Assembly (NCBI GenBank): GCA_002307065.1
Contig: DBTN01000012.1
Coordinates: forward strand, 68,381 to 132,380
Source of the DNA: Akkermansiaceae bacterium UBA1315
Lineage (GTDB): Bacteria; Verrucomicrobiota; Verrucomicrobiia; Verrucomicrobiales; Akkermansiaceae
Reading direction: 5' to 3'
Length of the DNA: 64,000 nt
Shown: piece after piece, positions 51,374 to 61,659 of the stretch
How the letters are laid out: every line of letters begins with the position of its first letter
Position numbering within the stretch: position 1 is the stretch's first letter
Position numbers and translations under genes: made by a program
The notes under the pieces: model-generated
Database searches by the model: none
What the model was told of the DNA's origin: nothing
What the model saw: only the letters and a program-made list of their open reading frames with translations

Positions 51374-53602
51374 TCAGATTTCAGCGAGAATGTGATTGAA
51401 CGTCTCGCTCGGACGGAGGGCGGCGTTTGCCTTGGCTTCGTCGGGCTGGTAGTAGCCGCCGATGTCGACCGGTTTGCCTTGGACGACGAGCAATTCATCG
51501 ACGATTTGTGTTTCGTTGCTCGCGAGCTTTTCGGCGACCGGTTTGAAGATCGCTTTCAGTTCGGCGTCTTTGTCCTGAGCGGCGAGCGCCTGGGCCCAGT
51601 AGAGCGCGAGGTAGAAATGCGAGCCTCGGTTGTCGATCGTGCCGAGTTTGCGACCCGGCGAGCGGTCGAATTCGAGAAACTTGCCGGTGGCTTGATCGAG
51701 CGTATCGGCGAGCACCTTGGCTTTCGGCAGGCTGAACACTTCGCTGATCTGTTCAAACGATGGCGCGAGCGCGAAAAACTCGCCGAGTGAGTCCCAGCGG
51801 AGGTAATTTTCCTGGGTGAATTGTTCGACGTGTTTTGGGGCCGAACCGCCAGCACCGGTTTCGAAAAGGCCGCCGCCATTCATCAGAGGAACGATCGAGA
51901 GCATTTTGGCCGAAGTGCCGACTTCAAGGATGGGGAAAAGGTCGGTGTTGTAGTCGCGAAGGACGTTGCCGGTGACGGAAATCGTGTCCTTGCCTTCGAC
52001 GATGCGTTCGAGGGAAAGCGTGCAGGCTTCCGCTGGCGGCAGGATCTGGATATCCAAGCCGGTGGTGTCGTGATCCTTGAGATATTTTTCGACCTTGGCG
52101 ATGATTTGAGCATCGTGCGCGCGGTTTTTATCGAGCCAGAAAATGGCAGGATCGCCGGAAGCTCGGGCGCGTTTCACGGCGAGCTTCACCCAGTCTTGCA
52201 CGGGCGCATCCTTCGTTTGGCAAGCGCGCCAGATGTCGCCTTCTTCCACTTCGTGGGAAATCAGAACTTTGCCGGTGGAGTCGATGACATTGACGGTGCC
52301 GCGGCCTGGGATTTCGAACGTTTTATTGTGGGAGCCGTATTCCTCGGCGGCTTGGGCCATCAGGCCGACGTTGGAGACGGAACCCATGGTCTTCGGATCG
52401 AGGGCTCCGTGGACTCGGCAAAAATCGATCACCGATTGATAAATGCCGGCGTAGGAGCTGTCTGGGATCACCGCCAGGGTGTCGGCGGTTTTGCCTGCCG
52501 CGTTCCACATTTTCCCGCCAGCGCGGATCATCGCGGGCATGGACGCGTCAACGATCACGTCAGACGGGACGTGAAGGTTGGTGATGCCTTTGTCGCTGTT
52601 GACCATCGCGAGTTCCGGGCCATTTGCGTAGGCGGCCTGGATGCCCGCTTCGATCGCCGCTTTTTGATCCGCAGGAAGTTTTTCGATTTTCGAAATGAGA
52701 TCGCCGAAACCGTTGCGGAAGTTGACGCCGAGTTCGGTGAGAGTGCCCGCGTGTTTGGCGATGAGATCCAGGAAGAAAATTTCCACGGCGTGGCCGAAAA
52801 TGATCGGGTCGGAAACTTTCATCATCGTCGCTTTCATGTGAAGCGAGAAGAGGACCCCGTCTTTTTTTGCTCTGGCGATCTGATCCGCCAGGAAGTTGAG
52901 AAGCGCGGCTTTGCTGAGGAAGGTTCCATCGAGAATTTCACCGGCTTTCAGCGGAATCGATTCTTTTAAAACTTTCGTGGTCCCGTCCGCACCCACGTAT
53001 TCGATTTTCACATCGGTCGCCTCCGCGACGGTGACGGATTTTTCGTTGGAGAAAAAGTCGCCGTTGCCGTCCATGCTGGCGACGTTGGTTTTGGAATCGG
53101 TGGACCAGGAGCCCATCGAGTGCGGGTGCTTTTTCGCGTAATCCTTCACCGCCTTCGGGGCGCGGCGATCAGAGTTTCCTTCGCGAAGGACCGGATTGAC
53201 CGCGCTGCCCATGACTTTCGCGTAGCGGGCCTTGATGTCCTTTTCCTCGTCCGTGGTGGGATTCTCGGGAAGGTTAGGGAGCTTGTAGCCTTTTGATTGC
53301 AATTCGGCGATGGCTTCCTTGAGTTGCGGAACCGAGGCGGAAATGTTCGGCAACTTGATGATGTTCGCTTCCGGTTTCAGCGTTAATGCGCCGAGCTCGG
53401 ACAGGGCGTCGCCAATTTTCTGATCTTCGGTGAGGAAATCGCCGAAATTCGCGATGATCCGGCCTGCCAGGGAGATGTCCCGCGTTTCAACCGTGATGCC
53501 GGAATGCTTCGTAAAAGCCTGGACAATCGGGAGGAAAGAATAAGTGGCGAGCGCGGGGGCTTCGTCGGTCTTGGTGTAAATGATGGTAGGGGCCGATGAC
53601 AT
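51374..53602 (-). CDS. icd: NADP-dependent isocitrate dehydrogenase, monomeric type
   Basis: A 742-residue TCA-cycle enzyme of the monomeric IDH family (usual length ~740). Visible family blocks are IIYTKTDEAPALATYSFLP, EANIIKLPNISASVPQL, LREGNSDRRAPKAVK, SLHMKATMMKVSDPI, IPDSSYAGIYQSVIDFC and NRGSHFYLALYWAQAL. The form is unrelated in sequence to the dimeric enzyme. It is convergent with the O-methyltransferase gene and reads away from the repeat-rich gap next to smc. Confidence 0.96.
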   Translation of the reverse strand: MSSAPTIIYTKTDEAPALATYSFLPIVQAFTKHSGITVETRDISLAGRIIANFGDFLTEDQKIGDALSELGALTLKPEANIIKLPNISASVPQLKEAIAELQSKGYKLPNLPENPTTDEEKDIKARYAKVMGSAVNPVLREGNSDRRAPKAVKDYAKKHPHSMGSWSTDSKTNVASMDGNGDFFSNEKSVTVAEATDVKIEYVGADGTTKVLKESIPLKAGEILDGTFLSKAALLNFLADQIARAKKDGVLFSLHMKATMMKVSDPIIFGHAVEIFFLDLIAKHAGTLTELGVNFRNGFGDLISKIEKLPADQKAAIEAGIQAAYANGPELAMVNSDKGITNLHVPSDVIVDASMPAMIRAGGKMWNAAGKTADTLAVIPDSSYAGIYQSVIDFCRVHGALDPKTMGSVSNVGLMAQAAEEYGSHNKTFEIPGRGTVNVIDSTGKVLISHEVEEGDIWRACQTKDAPVQDWVKLAVKRARASGDPAIFWLDKNRAHDAQIIAKVEKYLKDHDTTGLDIQILPPAEACTLSLERIVEGKDTISVTGNVLRDYNTDLFPILEVGTSAKMLSIVPLMNGGGLFETGAGGSAPKHVEQFTQENYLRWDSLGEFFALAPSFEQISEVFSLPKAKVLADTLDQATGKFLEFDRSPGRKLGTIDNRGSHFYLALYWAQALAAQDKDAELKAIFKPVAEKLASNETQIVDELLVVQGKPVDIGGYYQPDEAKANAALRPSETFNHILAEI

Positions 53603-54300
53603 GACTTTTACGGAGTGAAAAATGACTGCTGGGGTTTAGTGCATTGGCTCCGCAGGGTCAAAACCAATTGCTTGGCCGAAGCGTCTTCCGCCGAGGAAAA
53701 CGACCGGTTTACAACAACTCAGAAACGATTGTGAATAACTTGGGAAAAACCTGTTTTTAGATCGTTCTTCCCGATCCGTTTGTAATCAGAAGGTGACGGA
53801 AATGTCATCGACCGGCCGAGGCTGATTCGTCCCAATGGAGCGGCGGTAAAAATCTATTCACCAAACGCGATGTTCCATAAAACGATGTTTGGTGTTGTAA
53901 GGCCCATACGATCAGTGGATTAAAAATCTATTCCGAATCTGCTCACGATTATTCTCAAGTTATTCACAAAAATTTCGTTCGGCGTTAGGCGGATTTTGCC
54001 GATTTGCGTTTTCCTTTGTTCTAAACGGCTCGGAGTCGAGAGATGAAAAATGTTTCGGATTTCCGATGTGAATAACTTGGGAAAAACCCGTGAATGAGCA
54101 AATGATTCGACCTGATCGCACGCGGATCGGCACCGGATGGAAATCGTCCGGCGAAAGGAAGTTTTTTGTTCGCGAAGCGGCGGCAGGGCGAAATCCGGAC
54201 AGGCCGGTGATTCCTTCAAAAATGGAGGGTGGGCGAGGATCCACTCGGACCGTTCGCGCCACCCTCGTTTTCCCTCTCCTGTCTGGAGAATGTTTGTCGT
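53603..54300. promoter_or_regulatory. Repeat-rich 700-bp gap with DnaA-box-like sites; possible origin or control region
   Basis: No credible gene. Three perfect matches to the DnaA-box core TTATNCACA occur: on the minus strand at 53730-53739 and 54067-54076 and on the plus strand at 53959-53968 (all GTTATTCACA). The two minus-strand sites lie in a 22-bp perfect direct repeat (53730-53751, 54067-54088). TAAAAATCTATTC is repeated at 53847-53859 and 53921-53933. CACCAAAC/GTTTGGTG (53859-53866, 53887-53894) is an 8-bp inverted repeat. The middle is AT-richer than its surroundings. It may be a replication origin, a DnaA-regulated site or the icd promoter. Confidence 0.5.
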
Positions 54301-57300
54301 TTACGCGTCGAGTCGGAGGGCGGCTTTTTGCGCGGCGGTTTTGGCGACACCTTTGGTTTCGGCCGGTTTGGCATCGTCCGAGTGGGTGAGGCGCATGCCG
54401 ACCGGTTTGGAAACGCCAAACTCTTCCATCGTCACGCCATACATCACGTCGGCGCGGGCCATCGTCCGTTTCGAGTGGGTGACGATGATGAATTGGGAGC
54501 GGTCGATAAACCGGTCGAGCACTTTCACAAACCGGTTGATATTCGATTCGTCGAGCGGGGCGTCGAGCTCATCGAGCACGCAGAATGGGCTCGGCTTGAT
54601 CATGTAGATCGAGAAAAGCAGGGCGACGGCGGTCATCGAACGTTCGCCACCGGACAGTAGCGTGATCGATTGCAGTTTTTTCCCTGGCGGTTTGGCGATC
54701 ACTTCGATTCCGGACTCGAGCGGGTCTTCTTCGTTGAGCAGCATGAGGTCGGCTTCGCCTTTTTCGCCGAAGAGCTCTTTGAACATCTCGCGGAAGTTGA
54801 TTTTGACCTGCGCAAACGTTTCGGTGAACAGCCGCTGCGTTTCGAGATTGATGCGCTCAATGACTTCCAGCAGCTCGGCTTTGGAGGTGACCAGATCGTC
54901 GTGCTGATTGCGGAGGAAATTGTAGCGCTCTTCGAGTTCCTCGAATTCTTCGATCGCATCGAGGTTGACCGGTCCCATGGCGTCGAGACGGCGTTTGATA
55001 TCGGAAACGATGGATTCCACAAAATCCCAATCCGGTTCACCGGTCATTTCGCCCGGCAGATCCGGAGCGTCGTCCTTACCGGTTCCGTCGACGACCACGG
55101 TCGGCATTTCGTCCGGGTCCTCGCCCGCGTCGTCGCTGCCGACGATCGTTTGGCGACCGCCGCGAGTCTGGAGGGCTTTTTGCGAGGCGATGCTGGTGAG
55201 CAGCGCGTGGGCGTCCGGTTCGAATTTCGAGAGGTCGACCTGGTGGCGTTCGAGAATCGTCGTCGTCAGACTTTCCAGGCGGAGGTCGAGTTTGGTGGCG
55301 GCGACTTCTTCCCGGCCTTTTTGTTCGTTGACTCGTGAATGTTCGCGGCGGAGCTCGGCGAGAGCGGTTTCTGCGGTTTCAATGGTTTCCATCAGTTCCG
55401 CCCGGCCGGCCGCGCGGTTTTCGATTTCGACCTGGAGATCTTCCACTTCGCAGCGGTGCGTTTCACACTCCTCGGCGAGGCGGGAGTTTTCACCGATCGC
55501 GGCTTCGATCCGTTGGTCGAACGAGGAAATTTCCGTTTCGCGGCGGATGGCGATTTCGCGCAGTTCGGAAAGGCGAGCCTCCATCGGTTTTTGCTGCTCT
55601 TCAGCCGATTGTTTCGACCGGCGTTCCACCGCTAATTCGGTGCGCAGGCTGTTGAGCTCTTCGGTGATTTCCTGTTCACGGCGGACGACGGCGTCCGACT
55701 CGGACTGGAGACGGCGGCTTTCGGTTTCCAAGGCTTCCAGGCGATCGCGGCTGGAGGCGAGTTCGCTTTCCAGGTGCTCGCGGCTTTCCGCAGCGGCGCG
55801 TTCCCGGTTTTCGAGTTCGCCGCGTTCCCAGCGGACGTTTTCGATTTTGGTTTCGAAATTTTCCACTTCCCGCGAGGCCAAGCTGAGTTGGCCTTGGAGG
55901 GTCGAAAGGTCGACTTTTTGGCGCTGCAGGCGCTCGCGGGAAACTTCGACTTCTTCGCGAAGTTGTTCGAGGCGTGCCTCCAGTTCGCTGACCCGATTGC
56001 GGGCGGCTTCATCGGCAGCCGTGAGTTCGGCGACTTCGGCGTCGAGGGCGCGGACTTCGTTTTGTCTTTCGAGAACCGAGGTGCTGCCTTCCGCTGCGAT
56101 GCCGCCGCGGATCGTGCCTTCTCCGCCAAGAATTTCTCCGGAAAGTGTGGCAAATGTGACCCCGGGCAGGGAAGGGCGGAGGCGCAAACCGGTCGCGAGA
56201 TCCGGAACGATCAGCACTTTTTCCAAGAGCATCTCGATGACTGCGGAAACGCGTTTGTCCGACTTCACCCGGTCGAGCGCCCAGGCGATGGATCCATCGG
56301 GTTTCGTCTCGATTTGGGTTCCGCGGGCGTGGCCGACGAACGACTCTGGCAGCACGGCGGCGAGACCGAGCTTTTGTTCGGTCAGGCGCTGGATGATCGC
56401 TTCGGCGATGGCTTGGTCTTGGACGAGTACCGCTTGGAGATTTCCGCCGAGGGCAGCTTCGATCGCGCGGGCGCAGGAATTTTCCGCTTCGATGAATGAC
56501 GCGAGCACTCCGTGGACGCCCGGTTTGAAGACCTCCGGTTGGCCAAGGCCTTTGAGAACGTTTTGCGTTCCCTTTTCAAAACCGGCACCGCTTTCGACAA
56601 GTTGGCGGACGGCGTCGAGACGCGCGGAGCGTTGAGCGAGTGCTTTGTTCGAAGCGACTGCGGCAGTGCGTGCGGCATCGAGGTCGCCGCGGGTGTGTTG
56701 GTAGGTTCGCTCTGCGAACTGGAAGGCTTCTTCCAATTCACCGAGCATCGAACCGGTTTCCTCGACTTCACGGGAAATGTTCAGTTGCGCCGCGCGGGAT
56801 TCTTCGAGCTCGAAGGTCAGTCGTTGTTCTTCCTCGGCGAGCTGGCGCGACCGCTCGCGGTTTCCTTCGAGTTGGGCGAGCGCGCTTTCGATTTTCGCCT
56901 GCATCGAGGCGATGATCGTCTGCGTCCGGTTTGCTTCGCCGCGCGTTTCGCGAAGGGCGGCTTCGATGCGTTCGCGTTCGTCGCGAGTCGAGCGGGTCCG
57001 GTTTTCTTGTTCGGCGAGTTGGATTTCCTGTTCGGCGATGCGGCGGCTGAGTTGATCGAGAGCTTCGTTCGCTGCGATGAAGTCGAATTCCTGCTTCGCC
57101 AGTTTTTCCCGGGTCGCTTCGATGTCTTCGTGGTTTTGGCGAATCCGCGATTCGAGTTCGGCGCGGCGCTCGTCGTTGAACGCCATCCGACCGGTCGCAG
57201 AATTCAGCGCATTGCGGTGTTCGTTCAGCCGGTGGCGCAGTTCGGCCAGTTCGCTTTCAAAAATGCGGGCGGCGGCGCGAGCTTCGGCAACGGCTTCTTC

Positions 57301-58095
57301 TTTCGCGGGAAGTTGCATTTCCAGTTCGGTATCGCGAACTTCGAGGCCACGGATCGACACATTCAGCTCATCGCGCTCTGCCGTGAGTTCGACAAATTTG
57401 CGATGGCCCAGATGGGTGTCGAGCACACGGGTGTCGGCGGCGAGTGCTTGATACCGACGCGCCTTCGCGACCTGGCGTCGGAGAGAATTCATCCGGCGTT
57501 CCTGTTCGGCCAAGACGTCGGAAACGCGGAGCAGGTTCGCTTCGGTGTATTCGAGTTTGCGGAGCGCTTCTTTTTTCTCGCGTTTGAATTTAGTGATGCC
57601 CGCGGCTTCCTCAAAGACCGCGCGGCGTTCCTCCGGTTTCGATGAGAGGATTTGGTCGATCTGACCTTGCGCCATGATCGAATACGCGGTCCGCCCGATG
57701 CCGGTATCCATCAGCATGTCATGGATGTCCTTCAATCGGCAAAGGGTGTTGTTGATCCGGTATTCGGACCGTCCGTCGCGAAAGACCCGCCGGGTGATCG
57801 CCACTTCGTTGAAATCCACTTTCAGCGGTCCTTCGCAATCGGCCATCGTCAGCGTGACTTCCGCCATGCCGAGGGGTTTGCGCTTTTCGGTGCCGTTAAA
57901 GATGACGTCGGCCATTTCACCGCCGCGCAGAGCTTTTGCGGACGTTTCACCGAGCACCCAGCGAATCGCGTCGACCACGTTCGATTTTCCGCAACCGTTT
58001 GGTCCGACGATGCCTGTGACGCCTTGCGCGAATTCGAACACGGTTTTGTCCGCGAACGACTTGAAGCCGTGGATTTCAAGAGTTTTAAGATACAT
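54301..58095 (-). CDS. smc: Chromosome segregation protein SMC
   Basis: A 1264-residue SMC ATPase that folds and segregates chromosomes. Walker A GPNGCGKSN is at residues 31-39, the N-terminal signature region LGETSAKALRGG follows, then a coiled coil (~170-500), a hinge (~510-680), a returning coiled coil, and the C-terminal head with LSGGERSM (~1147) and Walker B FCVLDELDAPLDE (~1172). It is slightly long: an acidic, probably disordered insert lies before the head (about 55030-55165). The ScpA/ScpB partners are not in the window. Confidence 0.97.
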   Translation of the reverse strand: MYLKTLEIHGFKSFADKTVFEFAQGVTGIVGPNGCGKSNVVDAIRWVLGETSAKALRGGEMADVIFNGTEKRKPLGMAEVTLTMADCEGPLKVDFNEVAITRRVFRDGRSEYRINNTLCRLKDIHDMLMDTGIGRTAYSIMAQGQIDQILSSKPEERRAVFEEAAGITKFKREKKEALRKLEYTEANLLRVSDVLAEQERRMNSLRRQVAKARRYQALAADTRVLDTHLGHRKFVELTAERDELNVSIRGLEVRDTELEMQLPAKEEAVAEARAAARIFESELAELRHRLNEHRNALNSATGRMAFNDERRAELESRIRQNHEDIEATREKLAKQEFDFIAANEALDQLSRRIAEQEIQLAEQENRTRSTRDERERIEAALRETRGEANRTQTIIASMQAKIESALAQLEGNRERSRQLAEEEQRLTFELEESRAAQLNISREVEETGSMLGELEEAFQFAERTYQHTRGDLDAARTAAVASNKALAQRSARLDAVRQLVESGAGFEKGTQNVLKGLGQPEVFKPGVHGVLASFIEAENSCARAIEAALGGNLQAVLVQDQAIAEAIIQRLTEQKLGLAAVLPESFVGHARGTQIETKPDGSIAWALDRVKSDKRVSAVIEMLLEKVLIVPDLATGLRLRPSLPGVTFATLSGEILGGEGTIRGGIAAEGSTSVLERQNEVRALDAEVAELTAADEAARNRVSELEARLEQLREEVEVSRERLQRQKVDLSTLQGQLSLASREVENFETKIENVRWERGELENRERAAAESREHLESELASSRDRLEALETESRRLQSESDAVVRREQEITEELNSLRTELAVERRSKQSAEEQQKPMEARLSELREIAIRRETEISSFDQRIEAAIGENSRLAEECETHRCEVEDLQVEIENRAAGRAELMETIETAETALAELRREHSRVNEQKGREEVAATKLDLRLESLTTTILERHQVDLSKFEPDAHALLTSIASQKALQTRGGRQTIVGSDDAGEDPDEMPTVVVDGTGKDDAPDLPGEMTGEPDWDFVESIVSDIKRRLDAMGPVNLDAIEEFEELEERYNFLRNQHDDLVTSKAELLEVIERINLETQRLFTETFAQVKINFREMFKELFGEKGEADLMLLNEEDPLESGIEVIAKPPGKKLQSITLLSGGERSMTAVALLFSIYMIKPSPFCVLDELDAPLDESNINRFVKVLDRFIDRSQFIIVTHSKRTMARADVMYGVTMEEFGVSKPVGMRLTHSDDAKPAETKGVAKTAAQKAALRLDA

Positions 58096-58426
58096 TCAGA
58101 CAGGATCGGTTGGAGGTTCGGCCCGAGAGGGAAGTGGGCAATGCGGAGGCTACTCGCGTTTCTGCTGCCTCGCAACGATGGAAGAAATTTTGCTCAATAT
58201 AAAGTATCCAGGATGCGATTGCGATACTAGATGTGGTGTGATCGAGTAGTTTAGCTTTCTGAAGTAAATTGCGAGCGGACGGTTTTAAGAGCGCCCAGTG
58301 GCTGAATCCTCTGCTGCGCAGAAGTGGGTATCATTGGGAATTTGATGAAATTTTTGGAGCGAATGCCCTTGCTTTCAAGCGGTTGTTTCGAAAGGATTGC
58401 TCGCTTATTTCCCGCGATCCATCGGA
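58096..58426. other. Divergent promoter gap between smc and the sensor kinase
   Basis: About 330 bp with no gene or strong hairpin. It must carry promoters for both genes; no clear sigma-70 boxes or operators were recognised. Confidence 0.4.
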
Positions 58427-60553
58427 ATGTCCCGCACTGTGAAATTTCGCCATTTAATTCCCGCAGCGATCGCGCTGTTGGTGATTGTTTATGGGGTTGC
58501 CACCTCTGCGGTGAACACTCGGGAAAATTTAAAAGACGCCCGTTTGGCCGCGCACAGCGGGGATGTTTTGGTGGCGATTCAAGATTTGCTGTCGGCAATG
58601 CAGGATCTAAAAACCGAGTTACGGGGCTTTTTGCTCACGGGTTCGGAGAGTTATCTGTCGAGCTACGAATCAAATTTGAAGCGGGTCGACGAGCAGTTCG
58701 CCATCCTTTCCGGGCTCACGAAAAACAACGCGTTTCATCAGGAGATCTTGGCGAAGGCGAAGGGCATTGTAGCCGATGAGCGGGAAATTTTATCCGGCAT
58801 GATTGAGGTGCGCCGCGAAGAGGGATTGGAATCGAGCTTGGCGGCATTTGACAGTGGCAGGGCTCGAATGGACGAATTCCGCCTGCTGATCGGGGAAATG
58901 CGCGTTGAAGAGCTGAAGCGGCTGGGCAATCTCCGTGGGAAGCTCGAAAATACCCTGCGTGAGACGAATTTCACGGTCAGTTGGACCGGGATCGTCGCGA
59001 TTGCCGCGGGGGCTTCTGGCACGATATTGCTCTACTTTTTCCTGGTTGGAAAAAATCGCGAGGAGCGGCTGGAGTCCGAAAAATCCCGCGCTCAAGAGGC
59101 CGATCAGGCGAAGAGTGATTTCCTCGCAATGATGAGTCACGAAATCCGAACCCCCATGAATGCGATTCTGGGCTTTGGGGAAATGCTTCACGATAGCGTG
59201 AAGAGTCCTCAGGAAAAACATTTCGTGGATGCCATTCTTTCCAGCGGAAACGCCTTGCTCACCCTGATCAACGACATCCTCGATCTTTCAAAAATCGAAG
59301 CCGGTAAGCTGGATTTCCACACGGAGAATGTCGAGATGGTCCGTTTCGCGGAAAATCTGGAAACGTTGTTTTCCTACCGCGCTTCGCAAAAGGGCCTCGA
59401 CTACGTGATTCGGGTCGATCCGTCGGTTCCTGAAGTTCTTTCCTTTGACGCCCTGCGTTTGCGTCAGGTGTTGGTAAATTTGATTGGAAATGGAATCAAG
59501 TTCAGCCGGGAAGGGGCCGTCCGCGTCACCATTCAGGCGGATCCGGTGGACGACGAGGATCGAGTGAAATTGCACATTGCGGTCGAGGACACGGGGGTGG
59601 GAATTTCAGAGGATCAGATGGAAGCGATTTTCCGGCCTTTTTATCAGGTCGATTCGCTGAACGGGCGGCACTTCCAAGGGACCGGTTTGGGTTTGAGCAT
59701 CAGCCGACGGTTGATGGATGCGATGAATGGGAAAATTTTTGTTCAAAGCAAGTTGGGTGTGGGCTCGGTCTTCAAAGTCGAAATTCCGACGCACCTCGGT
59801 CACCGGTCGGGCAATGATCGCCCCGAAGGTGAGGGGACCGCCCATCAGCCGATTGAATTCACCCGGTTGGCTCGCGCGAAGATCGTGATCGCCGATGACA
59901 TTCCGATCAACCGTGATCTGATCAAGAGCTACATCGGCGGGGGACATCACCAGATTTACGAGGCGGAAAATGGAGAAGACGTCCTGAATCTCACGAAGAC
60001 GTTTTTCCCCGATCTGGTTCTCATGGATATCCGGATCACGGGCCTCGCTGGACAGGAGGTTCTGGAAAAATTGCGCTCCGACGAAGCGACTGCAAAAATC
60101 CCTCTGATCGCCGTCACCGCTTTCCCCCTGTCAAACCGGGAAGAAGCGCTGAGAAACCTTTTCGACAGCTATGTCAGCAAACCGGTGAGCCGGGCGAGTC
60201 TCTTCGCCGAACTCGCGAAATTTCTCCCTGTGGAGACCTCGGCAGAAACGTCCAATCCTTCCCCGGATTCTTCGACCGTGCCCGAACGTCGTGATTGGTC
60301 GGAGCTTTTCCAAACTCTCGAAACCCTGAAAAACGAAGTTTGGCCTGGCTTGGTCAAACTGGTTCCCGCTCAAGCCACTCTCAAATTCTCCGTAAATTTA
60401 TACGAGCTTTCCGTCCATCATCGCTGTCCCGACCTTGGGAATTATGCCACTCTTTTGATGAAATCCGCAGAAATGATGGATTTTCAAGAATCCGGTCGTT
60501 TATTGGCGGCTTTTCCCGACATCCTCACCAAAATCGCACAGCCCGATGCTTGA
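58427..60553 (+). CDS. CHASE3 hybrid histidine kinase
   Basis: A 708-residue membrane sensor. A first helix (LIPAAIALLVIVYGVATSAV) and a second (~187-207) frame a periplasmic CHASE3-type domain (residues ~30-180). HisKA has SHEIRTPMNAILGF with His238, then the ATPase domain (NLIGNGIKFS, EDTGVGIS, GTGLGLSIS), and a receiver domain with DLVLMDIR, Asp534. A ~85-residue tail follows, lacking a clear Hpt histidine. ATG 58427 is used; an upstream TTG is less likely. It overlaps the next kinase by eight bases. Confidence 0.92.
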   Translation: MSRTVKFRHLIPAAIALLVIVYGVATSAVNTRENLKDARLAAHSGDVLVAIQDLLSAMQDLKTELRGFLLTGSESYLSSYESNLKRVDEQFAILSGLTKNNAFHQEILAKAKGIVADEREILSGMIEVRREEGLESSLAAFDSGRARMDEFRLLIGEMRVEELKRLGNLRGKLENTLRETNFTVSWTGIVAIAAGASGTILLYFFLVGKNREERLESEKSRAQEADQAKSDFLAMMSHEIRTPMNAILGFGEMLHDSVKSPQEKHFVDAILSSGNALLTLINDILDLSKIEAGKLDFHTENVEMVRFAENLETLFSYRASQKGLDYVIRVDPSVPEVLSFDALRLRQVLVNLIGNGIKFSREGAVRVTIQADPVDDEDRVKLHIAVEDTGVGISEDQMEAIFRPFYQVDSLNGRHFQGTGLGLSISRRLMDAMNGKIFVQSKLGVGSVFKVEIPTHLGHRSGNDRPEGEGTAHQPIEFTRLARAKIVIADDIPINRDLIKSYIGGGHHQIYEAENGEDVLNLTKTFFPDLVLMDIRITGLAGQEVLEKLRSDEATAKIPLIAVTAFPLSNREEALRNLFDSYVSKPVSRASLFAELAKFLPVETSAETSNPSPDSSTVPERRDWSELFQTLETLKNEVWPGLVKLVPAQATLKFSVNLYELSVHHRCPDLGNYATLLMKSAEMMDFQESGRLLAAFPDILTKIAQPDA

Positions 60554-61658
60554 TCGCCTTCCAGTCACCGCAACCCCTGCGCTCATCCTCGTGGTGGATG
60601 ATGAGCCGAGAAATATCCAGGTCATCGCCTCGTTATTGATCAAGGAGGGCCACGAGGTGATCGCGGCGACGGATGGCGAGCAGGCACTCGAAAAACTGCG
60701 ATCATCGAAACCGGATCTGATTCTACTCGATGTGATGATGCCTGGAATGACCGGCTTCGAAATGCGCCGTATTCTTCGAGATATTCCGGAGTTATGTGAA
60801 ATCCCGGTGATCTTTCTTTCTGCGGCGACCGATAAAAGTTTTATCATCGAAGGATTTGAAACCGGTGCGGTCGATTATATCACCAAACCTTTCCACGGTC
60901 CTGAGCTTCTTTCCCGCGTTGCTCTTCACGTGAATCTCCAACGCACCCGGCAGCGGATGAATGATCTGGTTCAGGAAAAAAACCGGTTACTGGAAATTGT
61001 CGCGCACGATCTGAAGAACCCGCTCAGTGGCATTCGGTTCGCCGCAATGATTCTCGCGGAGAAAAGCGATCATCAAAAACATATCCAGGACTCGCTGGTT
61101 GAAAATATCTGCCAATCGACCGAGCGCGCGTTTGAGATCGTCCAGACCTTGCTGGAGACACGTGGCCTGGACGAAATGAAAGCGACGATCCATCTGGAGG
61201 AAATTTGCTTAAGCGAGCAGGCGCGAGAAGCGCTTCGCCGCTTTGAGCAGCATCGGAAAGCGAAAGACATCGCGGTGGAAATCAACGCTGGTGAGGGATC
61301 GCTCCGTGTTTTAGGTGAGCGCCGCGCTTTGTTATGCTGTTTGGAAAATCTCATTTCCAACGCCATCAAATTTTCGCCCAGCGGTTCAAAAATCGCCATC
61401 GAACTCACCTCGGAAAAAACCGACGGAGTTTTTCGAATCGAAGATTGTGGCCCGGGTGTGAGAGATGACGAAGTGGAATTGCTCTTCCAAAAATTCTCCC
61501 GATTGAGCGCACGACCGACCGCCGGGGAGGCGTCGACCGGATTGGGACTCCATATCGTTCGCGAGCTTTTGCATGCGATGGACGGCACGGTGACTTATGC
61601 CGAGAGTCGCTATGGCGGCGCGTGTTTTATGGTGAAACTTCCGCTTGCCCAGCGCTGA
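60546..61658 (+). CDS. Receiver-histidine kinase protein
   Basis: A 370-residue soluble protein with the domain order receiver then kinase. The receiver has VVDDEPRNIQV and LILLDVMMPGMTG (Asp62), ending YITKPF. The HisKA motif EIVAHDLKNPLSGIRF has His154; ATPase motifs are NLISNAIKFS, EDCGPGVRDD and STGLGLHIV. It starts inside the end of the CHASE3 kinase gene (ATG overlapping the stop), so the two are co-translated and probably form one phosphorelay. No DNA-binding output domain is encoded next to them. Confidence 0.92.
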   Translation: MLDRLPVTATPALILVVDDEPRNIQVIASLLIKEGHEVIAATDGEQALEKLRSSKPDLILLDVMMPGMTGFEMRRILRDIPELCEIPVIFLSAATDKSFIIEGFETGAVDYITKPFHGPELLSRVALHVNLQRTRQRMNDLVQEKNRLLEIVAHDLKNPLSGIRFAAMILAEKSDHQKHIQDSLVENICQSTERAFEIVQTLLETRGLDEMKATIHLEEICLSEQAREALRRFEQHRKAKDIAVEINAGEGSLRVLGERRALLCCLENLISNAIKFSPSGSKIAIELTSEKTDGVFRIEDCGPGVRDDEVELLFQKFSRLSARPTAGEASTGLGLHIVRELLHAMDGTVTYAESRYGGACFMVKLPLAQR

Positions 61659-61659
61659 C

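Noticed and set aside
54090..54607. Open frames on the plus strand over the end of smc
   Set aside because: They are shadows of the SMC head domain.
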